Source of the DNA: an uncultured Lachnospiraceae bacterium
GTDB taxonomy: Bacteria > Bacillota > Clostridia > Lachnospirales > Lachnospiraceae
Assembly (NCBI GenBank): GCA_905235745.1
Contig: CAJOMN010000001.1
Location: 310,001-374,000, forward strand
Direction: 5' to 3'
Length of the DNA stretch: 64,000 nucleotides
The position numbers and the translations under genes are program-made. Numbering within the stretch: position 1 is the stretch's first letter; each line of letters opens with the position of its first letter. This document shows, one piece after another, positions 25,508 through 38,587 of the stretch. The notes beneath the pieces were generated by a model. It made no database searches, was not told the origin of the DNA, and saw nothing but the letters and a program-made list of their open reading frames with translations.

Positions 25508-26655
25508 ACCATTACCATTCCGTATTCATCACACGCTTCGATAACAAGATCGTCTCTTACCGAACCACCGGGCTGTACGATATATGACACCCCACTCTTG
25601 GCGCCCCTGTCAATGCTGTCGCGGAACGGGAAGAATGCGTCAGAACCAAGTGATACTCCGCTCATCTGATCAAGCCATTCTCTCTTTTCTTCCGCAGTAT
25701 ACACATCTGGGCGCACCGCAAAATACTTCTGCCACACGTTATCCCCGATAACATCCATGTATGTATCGCCAATATAGTTATCAATCGCATTATCACGGTC
25801 TGCGCGCCCTATCCCTTCAGCAAACTGAAGCTCCATAACCTTCGGGCTCTGACGGAGCAGCCAGTTGTCTGCCTTCTGTCCCGCCAGACGCGCGCAGTGG
25901 ACTCTTGACTGCTGTCCGGCGCCTATGCCTATCGCCTGCCCGTCCTTGACATAGCAGACGGAATTGGACTGGGTGTATTTCAGGGTGATTAGCGATATCA
26001 GAAGATCATGCTTTGCATCTTCCGGAATATCCCTGTTCTTTGTAACGATATTGTCAAGCAGCGATTCGTTGATCTCTATCTCATTTCTTCCCTGCTCGAA
26101 CGTTACCCCGAATACCTCTTTATGCTCGACCGGTGCCGGCCTGTATTCCGGATCGATCTGAATAACAGCATAGTTACCATTCTTCTTGGCAGACAGTATT
26201 TCAAGTGCTTCCGGTTCATATCCGGGAGCTATGATACCGTCTGACACTTCCCTTTTTAATATCCTGGCAGTAGGCACATCGCAGACATCCGATAATGCCA
26301 CAAAATCACCGAATGAGGACATCCTGTCAGCACCCCTTGCCCTTGCATACGCACACGCAAGCGGTGAGAGTTCTCCGAGATCATCGACAAAATATATCTT
26401 CTTCAATGTATCGGAAAGAGGCTTTCCGATTGCGGCACCGGCAGGACTGACATGCTTAAATGAAGTTGCTGCGGGATACCCCGTTGCAGCCTTAAGCTCA
26501 CTGACAAGCTGCCATCCGTTAAACGCGTCAAGCAGATTGATATATCCGGGGCGGCCGTTAAGCACTGTTATCGGAAGTTCTCCTCCATCTGCCCTGTATA
26601 TTCTTGAAGGCTTCTGATTGGGGTTGCAACCGTACTTTAGTTCCAGTTCTTTCAT
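25477..26655 (-). CDS. AICAR formyltransferase, stand-alone (PurH C-terminal activity only)
   Basis: 392 aa. It carries only the AICAR transformylase half of PurH: LKYGCNPNQKPSRIY, FKHVSPAGAA, the SFGDFVALSDVCD region and AFFPFRDSIDRGAKSGV. The N-terminal IMP cyclohydrolase (MGS-like) half is missing. It uses 10-formyl-THF to form FAICAR in purine synthesis. The missing ring-closure activity is supplied by the PurO-like gene 19 nt upstream. AAGGAG precedes the ATG. Confidence 0.9.
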   Translation of the reverse strand: MKELELKYGCNPNQKPSRIYRADGGELPITVLNGRPGYINLLDAFNGWQLVSELKAATGYPAATSFKHVSPAGAAIGKPLSDTLKKIYFVDDLGELSPLACAYARARGADRMSSFGDFVALSDVCDVPTARILKREVSDGIIAPGYEPEALEILSAKKNGNYAVIQIDPEYRPAPVEHKEVFGVTFEQGRNEIEINESLLDNIVTKNRDIPEDAKHDLLISLITLKYTQSNSVCYVKDGQAIGIGAGQQSRVHCARLAGQKADNWLLRQSPKVMELQFAEGIGRADRDNAIDNYIGDTYMDVIGDNVWQKYFAVRPDVYTAEEKREWLDQMSGVSLGSDAFFPFRDSIDRGAKSGVSYIVQPGGSVRDDLVIEACDEYGMVMVCNKVRLFHH

Positions 26656-26673
26656 GATGATCTCCTTGTTTTC

Positions 26674-27387
26674 TTAAGAATTCTTATTGCAGATCCGCGT
26701 CTTGACCTCGCCCGTTGCAATATCAATATATCTCACAAACAATGAAACCTTGTTGTCCAGATTAAGGCTCTCCCATACCTTCCCGGTAAATGTATCAATA
26801 TCTCCCTCCATTGCAACAAACTTGGGCTCTCCTTCAAATGAAGGAAGCGGATTGCCGTCCTTCATGTATGTATGGATAAAATGTCCCTCGCCGGCAAGAG
26901 GATTATCATACGAGTATGTATATCTAAGGCACTGCTCGGGATTGCCGTTATCACTCTTCAATATGGAAAGCGCGTATGTATATTTGCCTTTTTCGATCTC
27001 CATCACAGCGGAAATACGCGGTGTGTAATTCGGTGCATCCGGCTCAAATTCACGGCTTCTTAATGACTGCTCGAACGTCTTTCCCTCTTTTAGTCCGTCA
27101 TATATTGTATCTGTCTGGTCTCCGTTAGTTATTATCGTAGTATTCCCCAACACTCTTACCGGTGCATATATGATAAGCGAAGGATCCTCAAGACTGCCTG
27201 CGTCAAACGCCTGTGTCCTGATACCGTCGCCATCCGTGACAAACACGCGGTTTCTCGAATTGGAGCTTCTCCCCATAATAAAATAAGCCGTCACTGCATA
27301 CTTACCGTCAGCAGAACGGCCTGTCACAATACCCCTCCCGGGATAAGAATTCGAATCGAGTTCTTTGTACAAATTGATCTTCTGCAT
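26674..27387 (-). CDS. purO: IMP cyclohydrolase, archaeal PurO type
   Basis: About 237 aa. YPGRGIVTGRSADGKYAVTAYFIMGRSSNSRNR is characteristic of the PurO-type IMP cyclohydrolase family, first described in archaea and unrelated to the PurH N-terminal domain. It closes FAICAR to IMP, the last de novo step. ATG 27387 has AGGTGA 6 nt before it; the GTG at 27396 is itself part of that site. It is paired with the stand-alone transformylase downstream and follows the GGDEF/EAL gene by 18 nt. Confidence 0.85.
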   Translation of the reverse strand: MQKINLYKELDSNSYPGRGIVTGRSADGKYAVTAYFIMGRSSNSRNRVFVTDGDGIRTQAFDAGSLEDPSLIIYAPVRVLGNTTIITNGDQTDTIYDGLKEGKTFEQSLRSREFEPDAPNYTPRISAVMEIEKGKYTYALSILKSDNGNPEQCLRYTYSYDNPLAGEGHFIHTYMKDGNPLPSFEGEPKFVAMEGDIDTFTGKVWESLNLDNKVSLFVRYIDIATGEVKTRICNKNS

Positions 27388-27405
27388 TAATATCACCTCG
27401 TATTT

Positions 27406-30060
27406 CTATTTCAGATACTTGTCTTCAAATGCGTCCCTCGGCATCGGCCTGTCGAAATAGAACCCCTGAACCATGCGGACGTTCATGTTTTCAAGCGCTT
27501 TGAACTGCTCCGCCGTCTCAATTCCTTCGACGCAGACCTTGACTCCGAGCGCTTCGGCCAATTCACCGATCATCCTGACGAATGACTGCGCATACTGATC
27601 CGTGGCAAGATTGGTAACAAATGTCTGATCTACCTTTATGACATCGAGAGGTATCTCCCTGATATGATTGAGCGATGAATATCCCGTTCCAAAATCATCA
27701 AGCGCAATGCGTATCCCAAGCTTCTTGATATCTCCGAGGATCCTCTTCATTCGCTCCATATCATTGATCGCGAGCGATTCGGTAACTTCAAGCGTAAGAT
27801 TTCTGGGGTTGACGCCGACTTCATTGACAGTATTCGATATAGTCTCGACTATGTCATTCTGCATCAGCTGCACGACTGAAAGGTTCACATTGACCTTGTA
27901 ATACGGATGTCCGTTCTCGTTCCAGTACTTGACCGCCTCGCATGCCTTCCTGAGAACATGATGACCGATAGGATTGATCAGCCCCAGATACTCGGCGAGC
28001 GGGATAAAATCAGCCGGCGATATGAATCCGAGCTCCTCGGAATTCCACCTGATAAGCGCTTCGGCACCGGTACACGGATTCCCGGGCTTGGTAATATCCA
28101 CGATAGGCTGGTAATAAACCTCAAACTGGTCATAGTTTGTTGCTGTCGCGGCACGCATGCTCTTTTCCATATCGAGCCGCTTGTATGCTTCCTCATCGGA
28201 AGAGTCCGTATAGTGCGCGATCTTGTTCTTACCGGACTTCTTGGCGGTATACATCGCAATATCGGCCTTGCGGATCAGATCCTGAACCGTCTCGCCTTCA
28301 TCGGGAAACGTAACTACGCCGATACTGGACGTGCAGTAGTAGTCGGCTCCCTTCAGGAACCAGGGCTTATTGAAAACAACCCTTATTCCCTCGATTATAT
28401 CCTCGAATTTGTCATAGCTCGTATGCGGAACCAGAATTACGAACTCATCGCCGCCCATACGGTAGCACGTATTCTCAACGCCGTTAATGCGCGTAAGGCT
28501 GCTTGATATCGCCTTCAGGAGCACATCACCGTACTGGTGCCCCAGACCGTCATTGATATGTTTAAAATCATCCAGATCAAGGTAAATGACCGCTCCCTTG
28601 CCGCCGCACTCTTTTGCCTCATCAACGATCCGCAGAAGATCTCTCTCACAGCACATTCTGTTGTACAGACCCGTGAGAAAATCATTGTTCGCCTGCTGCT
28701 CTATCTTCTTCTGATACTGTTTCTTCTCGGTAACGTCTATGATCGCGTAGAGAACGACCCTACGGCCGTCGACCCACGTCATGTTCGTTGAAGTAACATC
28801 ATACCAGCGGTTACGTTCGGTGTAATTGACTTCGCGATAGCTCGATGCGGTGTTGTACCTGCTCGATTCTTCAAACAACCCGACTATCGCGCCGCTTTTG
28901 ATCTCTTTCTCAAATGTATTCCTGCACATCCTGTTTACGTATACGATGTTCGAAGAATTGACATCACGTACATAAATGGCGGAACCCACGTTATCAAGTA
29001 TCGTCTCGAGCGACTTGTATGAGCTTGTGATGGAATTGCGCTGTATGCGGTTCGTAGCGCTTGACTGTATGACTTTTGTCGCATCACCGAAGAACTTGAC
29101 TTCATCAATGCCCCATTCGCGGTTGATCTTGTTGTCGACATAGAAAGCATACATCGCCGTCTTGCCGTTTATCGATATCGGAATGGCGACTGCGGCCGAT
29201 ATCCCTATGGAATCCATCCAGTCACGGTTTTTCTCATCTATCCTTGTACGATAGGAAATGATCTTCGTCTGATCCCCGATCTCGGCCAGAAATGACTGGG
29301 ACATTATATCTATGACCGGATCGAGAGCGGATTCACCGGTAGCGGTATAGCTTCCGATTATATCAATCCCGTTTCCATCCTTGTTGGGGCGAAGAACGTA
29401 CGCATGCGATATATCGGCGTATCTGCCGGTGTAATCAAGCACTCTGTTGGCGATGACCTCGAATGAATCGTCAGAGGCAAGCTGGGAAACTACGCCGGTC
29501 ATTGCCTCGGAACGCTTTAAGGCATTTTGAACCTCTTCCGTGGCAGAGATGGCTCTCTTGGCATCCGCGGCGGCATTTGCCGCATTATATGTCTCTCCGT
29601 AGATCCGGTTGGAAACTTCACGTATCAGGTCCACCGATGCGTTAAACTTGTATAGCGGGATCGTGCTTTCGAAATTGGTTATATCGTTCTCGCCGCCTTC
29701 ATCGGGACCAATTCCGCATATAAACCATGCAAACGCCGGAACGTCGCCGATCCTGACTCCGACGGTGGCGATCTTCATGTTACGGTACTCGGTGTTCTCT
29801 ATGACCTGTTCCTCGACAGTATTAAACAGCACCCTGTTGATCGCAGCTCTTATCTGCATTTCGTCGAGAAGCGATACGACTCTTCCGATCTCATCGGGAT
29901 TACCGGACATCTCGGTAACACGCTTGCCCGTATCATCCACACAAAAAATAAACAGGTTCGCAACCTGCGCATACACGTCCTGAAGCTCCTGCAGACGCAC
30001 CGTATCTATCATGTATTTGCCGGAAAGATTGCTTTCCTTTTGCTTATTATCAACACTCAT
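27406..30060 (-). CDS. GGDEF-EAL cyclic-di-GMP protein with sensory N-terminus
   Basis: About 884 aa, soluble. An N-terminal PocR-like sensor region (about 15-170) is followed by a GAF-like domain (about 185-335) and a PAS-like domain (about 345-445). GGDEF follows (about 455-610, intact RMGGDEFVIL) and EAL (about 630-875, GAEALIRW, NVNLS, EVTES, DDFGTGYSS, KVDQTFV). Both catalytic motifs look intact, so it could make and break c-di-GMP. ATG 30060 lies exactly 7 nt after TATAAT and has no ribosome binding site. TTG 30066 with AAGG upstream is the alternative start. Confidence 0.9.
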   Translation of the reverse strand: MSVDNKQKESNLSGKYMIDTVRLQELQDVYAQVANLFIFCVDDTGKRVTEMSGNPDEIGRVVSLLDEMQIRAAINRVLFNTVEEQVIENTEYRNMKIATVGVRIGDVPAFAWFICGIGPDEGGENDITNFESTIPLYKFNASVDLIREVSNRIYGETYNAANAAADAKRAISATEEVQNALKRSEAMTGVVSQLASDDSFEVIANRVLDYTGRYADISHAYVLRPNKDGNGIDIIGSYTATGESALDPVIDIMSQSFLAEIGDQTKIISYRTRIDEKNRDWMDSIGISAAVAIPISINGKTAMYAFYVDNKINREWGIDEVKFFGDATKVIQSSATNRIQRNSITSSYKSLETILDNVGSAIYVRDVNSSNIVYVNRMCRNTFEKEIKSGAIVGLFEESSRYNTASSYREVNYTERNRWYDVTSTNMTWVDGRRVVLYAIIDVTEKKQYQKKIEQQANNDFLTGLYNRMCCERDLLRIVDEAKECGGKGAVIYLDLDDFKHINDGLGHQYGDVLLKAISSSLTRINGVENTCYRMGGDEFVILVPHTSYDKFEDIIEGIRVVFNKPWFLKGADYYCTSSIGVVTFPDEGETVQDLIRKADIAMYTAKKSGKNKIAHYTDSSDEEAYKRLDMEKSMRAATATNYDQFEVYYQPIVDITKPGNPCTGAEALIRWNSEELGFISPADFIPLAEYLGLINPIGHHVLRKACEAVKYWNENGHPYYKVNVNLSVVQLMQNDIVETISNTVNEVGVNPRNLTLEVTESLAINDMERMKRILGDIKKLGIRIALDDFGTGYSSLNHIREIPLDVIKVDQTFVTNLATDQYAQSFVRMIGELAEALGVKVCVEGIETAEQFKALENMNVRMVQGFYFDRPMPRDAFEDKYLK

Positions 30061-30067
30061 ATGCAAG

Positions 30068-30096
30068 ATTATACCTTATATCAACATGTTTTTCCA
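30068..30096 (-). promoter_or_regulatory. Promoter of the GGDEF/purO operon, probably leaderless
   Basis: On the minus strand TGGAAA (30091-30096), 17 nt, TATAAT (30068-30073), then 7 nt to the ATG at 30060. The usual start 6-8 nt after the -10 would fall on the ATG. Confidence 0.5.
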
Positions 30097-30120
30097 CAAC
30101 CGGAAACCGATTGAGTCCGA

Positions 30121-31658
30121 TCAATCGGCAAATTTCACTACAAGCGTATTATCGACCATTTGAACCGAGCCATCATCGGGATATACCGGCATGGCTTCTA
30201 TCACTTCCACAGAAACATCTCCGGGTTCCGCCTTTACGGGCGAAAATCCACACCAAAGCGCCATAGTCTCTTCCCATGCGTAATCATTGATTATCGAATT
30301 CCTGTGATAAGGCGGCAGATAGATAGGATCAAACAGTTTCTCCCCGTTAAAATCTTCATCATTCTTCGAACGATCTTGCCAGTAGAGGACAGGCGTGTCT
30401 ATTGTATATCCGGGTGTCTCCTGTATCCTCGCGATCAATACATCATAATAACTGACTGCTTCCGCCTGCATTACTTCGGCCTTGAGGTAGCAGACATTTG
30501 CATAGCGGGCAGATACGACCCCGATCAGGAACATAAGGGCGACCGATATCCATGCCGTAACATTCATCAGGCGCCCGCCATATCCGTCTTCATGCAGCCG
30601 GGAAATGACATATAACGGAATAAAGAACATAAATACCTCACCGTAAGTCATAAGACCGTGTATCTCATCTTCACTTACCATCACATAGATCAGGTAGGCA
30701 AACAGCGGACTTATTGCGATCAGGATCCCTGCTTCCGCCATCCTCCTGAAGCTGCCCAGTTTCCTGGCGAATATAGCGATCATGACAAGCGATACGATTA
30801 TGAGACAGATATGATAGTACTTGAGGCTCCACGGAAACATGTTGGCCGACACTCCCTGACGCCCGACGTAATCTACCGGTCTTATAAACCTCTTATATGC
30901 GGTTATCACTCGCATAATATAATCCACCGGAGTCGTCAGACCGAAAGTGCTGACATCCTTATAATCCGACAGACCCATTCCTTTGATCTTAAGGGCGAGC
31001 GAGTTCGACAGAACATACTCTGCCATAAAGCAGATGCAGATCAGTATATTCTTGAGTGCAAGTATACAGTAATCCTTCCATTTCATATCGGAGGTGTACA
31101 CCTCGTCGAGCATAAACAGAAGGAGGACCATAAGGTCAATGGGTATGTTCGCCTGATACAGTGCAGTCGAAAACGCCATCAGAACGGTGCAGGCCAGAAA
31201 TGTTGATTTTTTTCTGTCGGAATAGTATATATATGCCCCGAGAACGCCCAGAAAAGAGCCGAAATAGAAATACGGCGCTACAAACATGAACCCGAACATT
31301 CCGGTCACCGCCGGAAATGACACCGCTACTCCCGTAAGTGCAATGATCATAACAGTATTGTCTATTCTGAGCCTGCGGCAGACCAGCCAGATCATCAGCG
31401 CTATACAGGCTATCGTTATAAAGCCGAAAAATACCGGAAGGCTGCTGTGTTTGCCGCCGAACAACCTGCTCGTGAATAACCCCATGACGGCACGACCCCA
31501 TCTTCCGAGACCATATGTGTCAATATCGTTAAAACCGTCGACCCATATCGCATCATCATGGTAAGAGTATTTATTAAACAGCATCATGCCGTGAGCGATC
31601 ACGCCCCAGATGAAACTGCTGAGCATTATAAGGGATAATCTTTTGTCTTTCAGAATCT

Positions 31659-31668
<10 letters not shown>
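30121..31668 (-). CDS. GtrII-like membrane glucosyltransferase
   Basis: 515 aa with about eleven membrane helices and a polar C-terminus of about 110 residues. The loop after helix 1 reads YSYHDDAIWVDGF followed by GRWGRAVMG, which fits the glucosyltransferase GtrII family. That family adds glucose from a polyprenyl-phosphate donor to surface polysaccharide. It overlaps the upstream membrane protein by 10 nt. The sugar specificity cannot be read from sequence. Confidence 0.76.
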
Positions 31669-34400
<2,732 letters not shown>

Positions 34401-34445
34401 ATTCTTCCTCCGCGGGGCATATAATTCTTTAACCCTGACATAATA

Positions 34446-34474
34446 ATCATAATATCCGTTTTAATGTTTAGCAA
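34446..34474 (-). promoter_or_regulatory. Promoter of the DUF6106-guaB operon
   Basis: On the minus strand TTGCTA (34469-34474), 17 nt, TATGAT (34446-34451). A leader of about 40 nt with a good ribosome binding site follows. Confidence 0.65.
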
Positions 34475-34494
34475 TAGTAAAAATCACCTATAAT

Positions 34495-36450
34495 CTAATG
34501 AACAGGAGTAAGAGTTTTGTCACCGTTTATCCTGTCGACCCGGTAAAGCACACCCTCGCGAAGCGGATTATTATCTGCCGTAACCTCTGCCGTTTCCTGC
34601 CATTCGCCCTCATATGCGTCCTCTGCGCCGATAGCAATATACATATAGCTTTCCATATACTCATATATGAATCCGGAAAGCTTTCCTTTCTCAACGGCAG
34701 GTACGTTCAGTATGCGGTCAATGGGCTGCGGTACGGCCTCATATTCAACAAACTGCATAGTCTCGTCCCATGCATTACCCACAACAGTCAGCCGTGCAGT
34801 ACCGTCATGGGCAAGGTTCATTTCCGTAATTCCCGATAGTCTCCATTCATCTGCGGCATTTTGCGACATCGTGGCATACTCGTTTGCAAACATGGCTTCA
34901 TAGTTTTGCGGTACAAGGTACTGCTTCATATCATTGTAGGGAAGAAGCGCCATAAATATTACGACCGAAACCGCCGTCACTATCTTTCCGGCAGTATTCG
35001 TTCCAGCCTTCCCCGTCCGATCCGGATTGATAAGGATGCACGCAAATACATACAATATCCCCCCGAGATATTGAGTGATATACCTGTCATACTCAAGCAG
35101 CCCATGAGCCTCCCATTCATCAAACACGAACAGGTACATGCTTATGTGCGCAGCGCAAAATACCGCAAGTCCCGCCAGCGAGCATACCAGAAGTGCTGTA
35201 TATACCCTTGTATGCACTCCCTGGTTTTTCAGGGAAAAGGTTACAATATAAACGGCTATGATAAATATCGCAAGCAAGAATGCCGTTGCCCCGATATTGT
35301 TCCTTGTAAGAGGATATGTGAAAAAATGGTTGACATAATTCCTAATGACTTCACCGGTATAAGGCGGGAACGAAAGCGCTCTGCCCGTAATCCCGTCCTT
35401 TACCCGGTTTGACAGATATCCGTTATTCCACGAGTAATGCAGAAACAGCTGCCATGATAAATATGGTCCGACGGCAAATAGCAATAACAACATGGTCTTC
35501 ATACCTGTTATCCTGATCTTTTTACCGTCATCAGAGTATTTTCCTGCAACAGCCTCCTTGACCGCAAACATGACGATCGCAAGGATGCCAAGCACTATAC
35601 CGCTTGACTTGATAAGCACCAGAAATGCAAGACCTGTAACAATGCATCCGATCCTGAACACTTCATCCCTGCCCGTGTATATGATCGCATCTTCTGATTC
35701 ATTATTTCCCGATAATGCCGGTCCGTATCCGTTAAAGAGGTAAGAATAATACAACACATATCCGAAAGTCAGCGCCAGAAGCAGATCGACTCCCAGTCTG
35801 TAATAGAACTGCGCAGTCAGAATATGCGGAAAGATCGCATATAATACGACGGCAGCCGCCCTTTCGAACCTACCGGCGCTGTCATTACCGAAGATGCTCA
35901 GCATCGGCAGCAGCAGAATGTATATAAGGCACACATTTGTACGGAACAGGGCAGGCTCTGAAAAAGACCGCCGCCCGAACAGGGCAATATACTGCAGTAT
36001 CTGGATTATCGGTGTATAGTCTTTGTAGTCGACCGAGCAGTTTTCAAACAGATGCGGGAGCCTGTCGATCGCAAAGATGTTCTTCGTATAGAGTGCCCAG
36101 TAGCTCAGGTCATCATAATAGAACACCCGGCGGTTGCCAAGAAGTACGCAGAATATAATGCAAATCACCGCCGGCACTATATATGGAACAAGCCGCCTCT
36201 TACTCTTTGGCCGGGGCAGTCCCCTTACGGGAAAGTCCCTGCGCACACATATGTATATACTCCATGCGGCGCATATCAGTATTAATACCAAAGTAATATA
36301 TACTGCAGCATTTAATGGCAAAAATAAAGCGAGTACATATACCGTAAGCGTTGTGATAAACAGTGCCGGTGGCAGTGACTCGTATATCTTTCTTCCAAAT
36401 ATTGCAGATATGGCTATCGAGGCCGATATAATCATCAAAATAGCAATCAT
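34495..36450 (-). CDS. Polytopic membrane protein, GT-C-like
   Basis: 651 aa with about twelve to thirteen membrane helices to residue 500, then a polar C-terminal domain (about 510-651). The first large loop, FYYDDLSYWALYTKNIF, has the acidic pair typical of GT-C folds. No specific family is recognised. The ATG has no ribosome binding site and lies 6 nt from an extended -10 (TGA-TATAAT, 36457-36462), so the message should be leaderless. It is divergent to the GT2-GtrA operon with only 39 bp between starts. Confidence 0.68.
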   Translation of the reverse strand: MIAILMIISASIAISAIFGRKIYESLPPALFITTLTVYVLALFLPLNAAVYITLVLILICAAWSIYICVRRDFPVRGLPRPKSKRRLVPYIVPAVICIIFCVLLGNRRVFYYDDLSYWALYTKNIFAIDRLPHLFENCSVDYKDYTPIIQILQYIALFGRRSFSEPALFRTNVCLIYILLLPMLSIFGNDSAGRFERAAAVVLYAIFPHILTAQFYYRLGVDLLLALTFGYVLYYSYLFNGYGPALSGNNESEDAIIYTGRDEVFRIGCIVTGLAFLVLIKSSGIVLGILAIVMFAVKEAVAGKYSDDGKKIRITGMKTMLLLLFAVGPYLSWQLFLHYSWNNGYLSNRVKDGITGRALSFPPYTGEVIRNYVNHFFTYPLTRNNIGATAFLLAIFIIAVYIVTFSLKNQGVHTRVYTALLVCSLAGLAVFCAAHISMYLFVFDEWEAHGLLEYDRYITQYLGGILYVFACILINPDRTGKAGTNTAGKIVTAVSVVIFMALLPYNDMKQYLVPQNYEAMFANEYATMSQNAADEWRLSGITEMNLAHDGTARLTVVGNAWDETMQFVEYEAVPQPIDRILNVPAVEKGKLSGFIYEYMESYMYIAIGAEDAYEGEWQETAEVTADNNPLREGVLYRVDRINGDKTLTPVH

Positions 36451-36489
36451 GTGTTGATTATATCACAAATTTAGTTTATAAACTTAATT
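36451..36489. promoter_or_regulatory. Overlapping divergent promoters in a 39-bp gap
   Basis: Rightward: TTGATT (36454-36459), 17 nt, TATAAA (36477-36482), 7 nt, ATG 36490. Leftward: extended -10 TGA-TATAAT (TATAAT at 36457-36462), 6 nt, ATG 36450. The rightward -35 overlaps the leftward -10, so the two promoters probably exclude each other. No ribosome binding site is possible in either leader. Confidence 0.58.
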
Positions 36490-37584
36490 ATGAATTATCT
36501 GATAGTAATCCCCGCTCTTAATCCGAAGAGAGAACTTATAGAATATGTGGATACCCTTCTTCGGCACGGGTACCCCGGAGTGCTGGTAGTCGACGACGGA
36601 AGCCGCGATGACTGCCGGTCTATTTTTGATGAGATAGCCGACAAGCCCGGCTGCAGGATACTGCGGCATCAGGCTAATATGGGAAAGGGCAGGGCCCTCA
36701 AAGATGCCATGCGCTTTTATATTGACAACTGCCTGAGCGATGATAATGAAAATGTCCGTTTTGACGGCATTATAACAGTCGACTCCGACGGGCAGCATGT
36801 TGCAATGGATGTCGACAAGGTGTCAGCTGCCATGTCGGAACACCCGGGGGCGCTAATACTTGGAGCAAGGGATTTTGGACACAGGGATGTGCCACGGAAG
36901 AGCAGTTTCGGAAACCGCTGCACCGTTGTTGCATTAAAGCTGTTTATCGGTGGGAGCATATGCGACACCCAGACAGGACTTCGCGGAATACCGAACGAGC
37001 TGATCTCCCGGTTCAGTGAGCTTCGCGGAGAGAGGTTTGAATACGAAACGGTCATGCTTATAGACGCGATCCAGTCCAACACCGACATAGTGGAGGTTCC
37101 CATCAGAACCGTATATATAGACAATAACAGTGAGACACACTTCAATCCGGTCAGGGACTCCGTCAGGATATACCGGATAATACTCGGAACATTCCTGAAA
37201 TATGCTCTGTCATCATTATCTTCATTTATAGTTGATTATGCGATTTTCTGCGGAGCGTACTATGTCATTACCAAAGGCGGGGCTGCAGACAGCCGGGCAG
37301 TGTGGATATCCACGATCGCGGCAAGAATATGTTCTTCTCTGTTTAATTATACAGTCAACAAGAAGGTTGTATTTAAGAGTAACCGCGGTCCGGAAACGCT
37401 TGTCATGTACTATTGTCTGTGCATTGTCCAGATGGCATGCTCCGCAGCGCTTGTTAATCTTGTAAGCTTATCAGGCGTAATACCCGTACAGATTGCCAAG
37501 ATAATAGTAGATACGCTTTTGTTCCTGGTAAGCTACCATATACAGAAAAAGTTCATTTTTAAAGAGGAGACCGCGAATGGATAA
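36490..37584 (+). CDS. GT2 glycosyltransferase fused to GtrA flippase domain
   Basis: 364 aa. Residues 1-225 are a GT-A glycosyltransferase (VIPALNPKRELIEYV, VVDDGSRDDC, TVDSDGQH). Residues 235-360 are a four-helix GtrA domain (KYALSSLSSFIVDYAIFCGAYY, FNYTVNKKVVFK). GtrA proteins are thought to flip polyprenyl-phosphate sugars across the membrane. The fusion is a known Firmicute arrangement. It has no ribosome binding site and is predicted leaderless. It overlaps the next GT2 gene by 8 nt. Confidence 0.88.
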   Translation: MNYLIVIPALNPKRELIEYVDTLLRHGYPGVLVVDDGSRDDCRSIFDEIADKPGCRILRHQANMGKGRALKDAMRFYIDNCLSDDNENVRFDGIITVDSDGQHVAMDVDKVSAAMSEHPGALILGARDFGHRDVPRKSSFGNRCTVVALKLFIGGSICDTQTGLRGIPNELISRFSELRGERFEYETVMLIDAIQSNTDIVEVPIRTVYIDNNSETHFNPVRDSVRIYRIILGTFLKYALSSLSSFIVDYAIFCGAYYVITKGGAADSRAVWISTIAARICSSLFNYTVNKKVVFKSNRGPETLVMYYCLCIVQMACSAALVNLVSLSGVIPVQIAKIIVDTLLFLVSYHIQKKFIFKEETANG

Positions 37585-38587
37585 AACCTCGGAAAACCGC
37601 GATCACCCTGTCCTTGTCCTTGTAGTTCCATGCTACAACGAGGAAGCGGTGATCGAAAAGACAGCCGGAGTACTGGCCGGTAAGCTTGAAAGGCTTGCTT
37701 CTGCCGGCGCCATCTCCGCAGACAGCCGCATTTTATTCGTGGATGACGGCAGCAAAGATGACACATTTGACATACTGTACAGACTGTCCGGGCAGGATCC
37801 GGTCTGCTCGGTATTAAAGCTTGCCGGAAACAGCGGGCATCAGAATGCGATACTTGCAGGCATGATGACTGCAAAGGACTACGCTGATATCGTAGTCACG
37901 ATCGACGCGGATCTGCAGCAGGACATTGAAGTGCTGGATGATTTTATCGCGAAATACAAGGAAGGGTGTGAGGTCGTCTACGGCGTCAGAAATGACAGGA
38001 ATTCCGACGGACTGTTAAAGAAGGCGACCGCTACAATGTATTACAGGCTGATGCGGGTTATGGGAAGCAGCGTGATACCGAATCACGCGGATTACCGGCT
38101 TGTATCATCAAAGGTTCTGGGCGCTCTGGCAGAATATTCCGAGGTCAATCTGTTCCTGCGTGGACTCATCCCGACGATGGGATTTACGTCCGATATCGTG
38201 TACTTTGATGTTAAGGAGCGGGAAGCCGGAACATCCAAATATACTCTCAGAAAAATGATGCGTCTGGCCGCGGATGGAATAACATCGTTCAGTGCCAGAC
38301 CCCTCCATCTGATCGGTGCTGCGGGAGGCCTTGTCATCCTGTGGGGCATCATCATGTTCATAATAACGCTCGTCGATTGGATCAAAGGCAGAAACGTTCC
38401 CGGATATACAACGCTCCTGACAGTTATACTCATAGTCGGAGGAGCTATTCTGTTTTCGCTCGGAGTCATCGGCGAATACATTGCCAAGGTATATATGGAG
38501 ACCAAACGGCGTCCGCTATATATAATCGACTCGGTAATATGGCACGGTCCGTCCGGCGCCACGGACGATAAAGGTAAGGAACAGTGA
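37577..38587 (+). CDS. GT2 glycosyltransferase, GtrB/DPM1-like
   Basis: 336 aa. GT-A domain with VPCYNEEAVIEK, FVDDGSKDDTFD and TIDADLQQD, followed by two C-terminal membrane helices (about 240-310). It is a paralogue of 19804-20766. It probably charges undecaprenyl phosphate with a sugar that the GtrA domain of its neighbour flips. GAGGAG lies before the ATG. It is coupled to both neighbours by overlaps. Confidence 0.88.
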   Translation: MDKTSENRDHPVLVLVVPCYNEEAVIEKTAGVLAGKLERLASAGAISADSRILFVDDGSKDDTFDILYRLSGQDPVCSVLKLAGNSGHQNAILAGMMTAKDYADIVVTIDADLQQDIEVLDDFIAKYKEGCEVVYGVRNDRNSDGLLKKATATMYYRLMRVMGSSVIPNHADYRLVSSKVLGALAEYSEVNLFLRGLIPTMGFTSDIVYFDVKEREAGTSKYTLRKMMRLAADGITSFSARPLHLIGAAGGLVILWGIIMFIITLVDWIKGRNVPGYTTLLTVILIVGGAILFSLGVIGEYIAKVYMETKRRPLYIIDSVIWHGPSGATDDKGKEQ

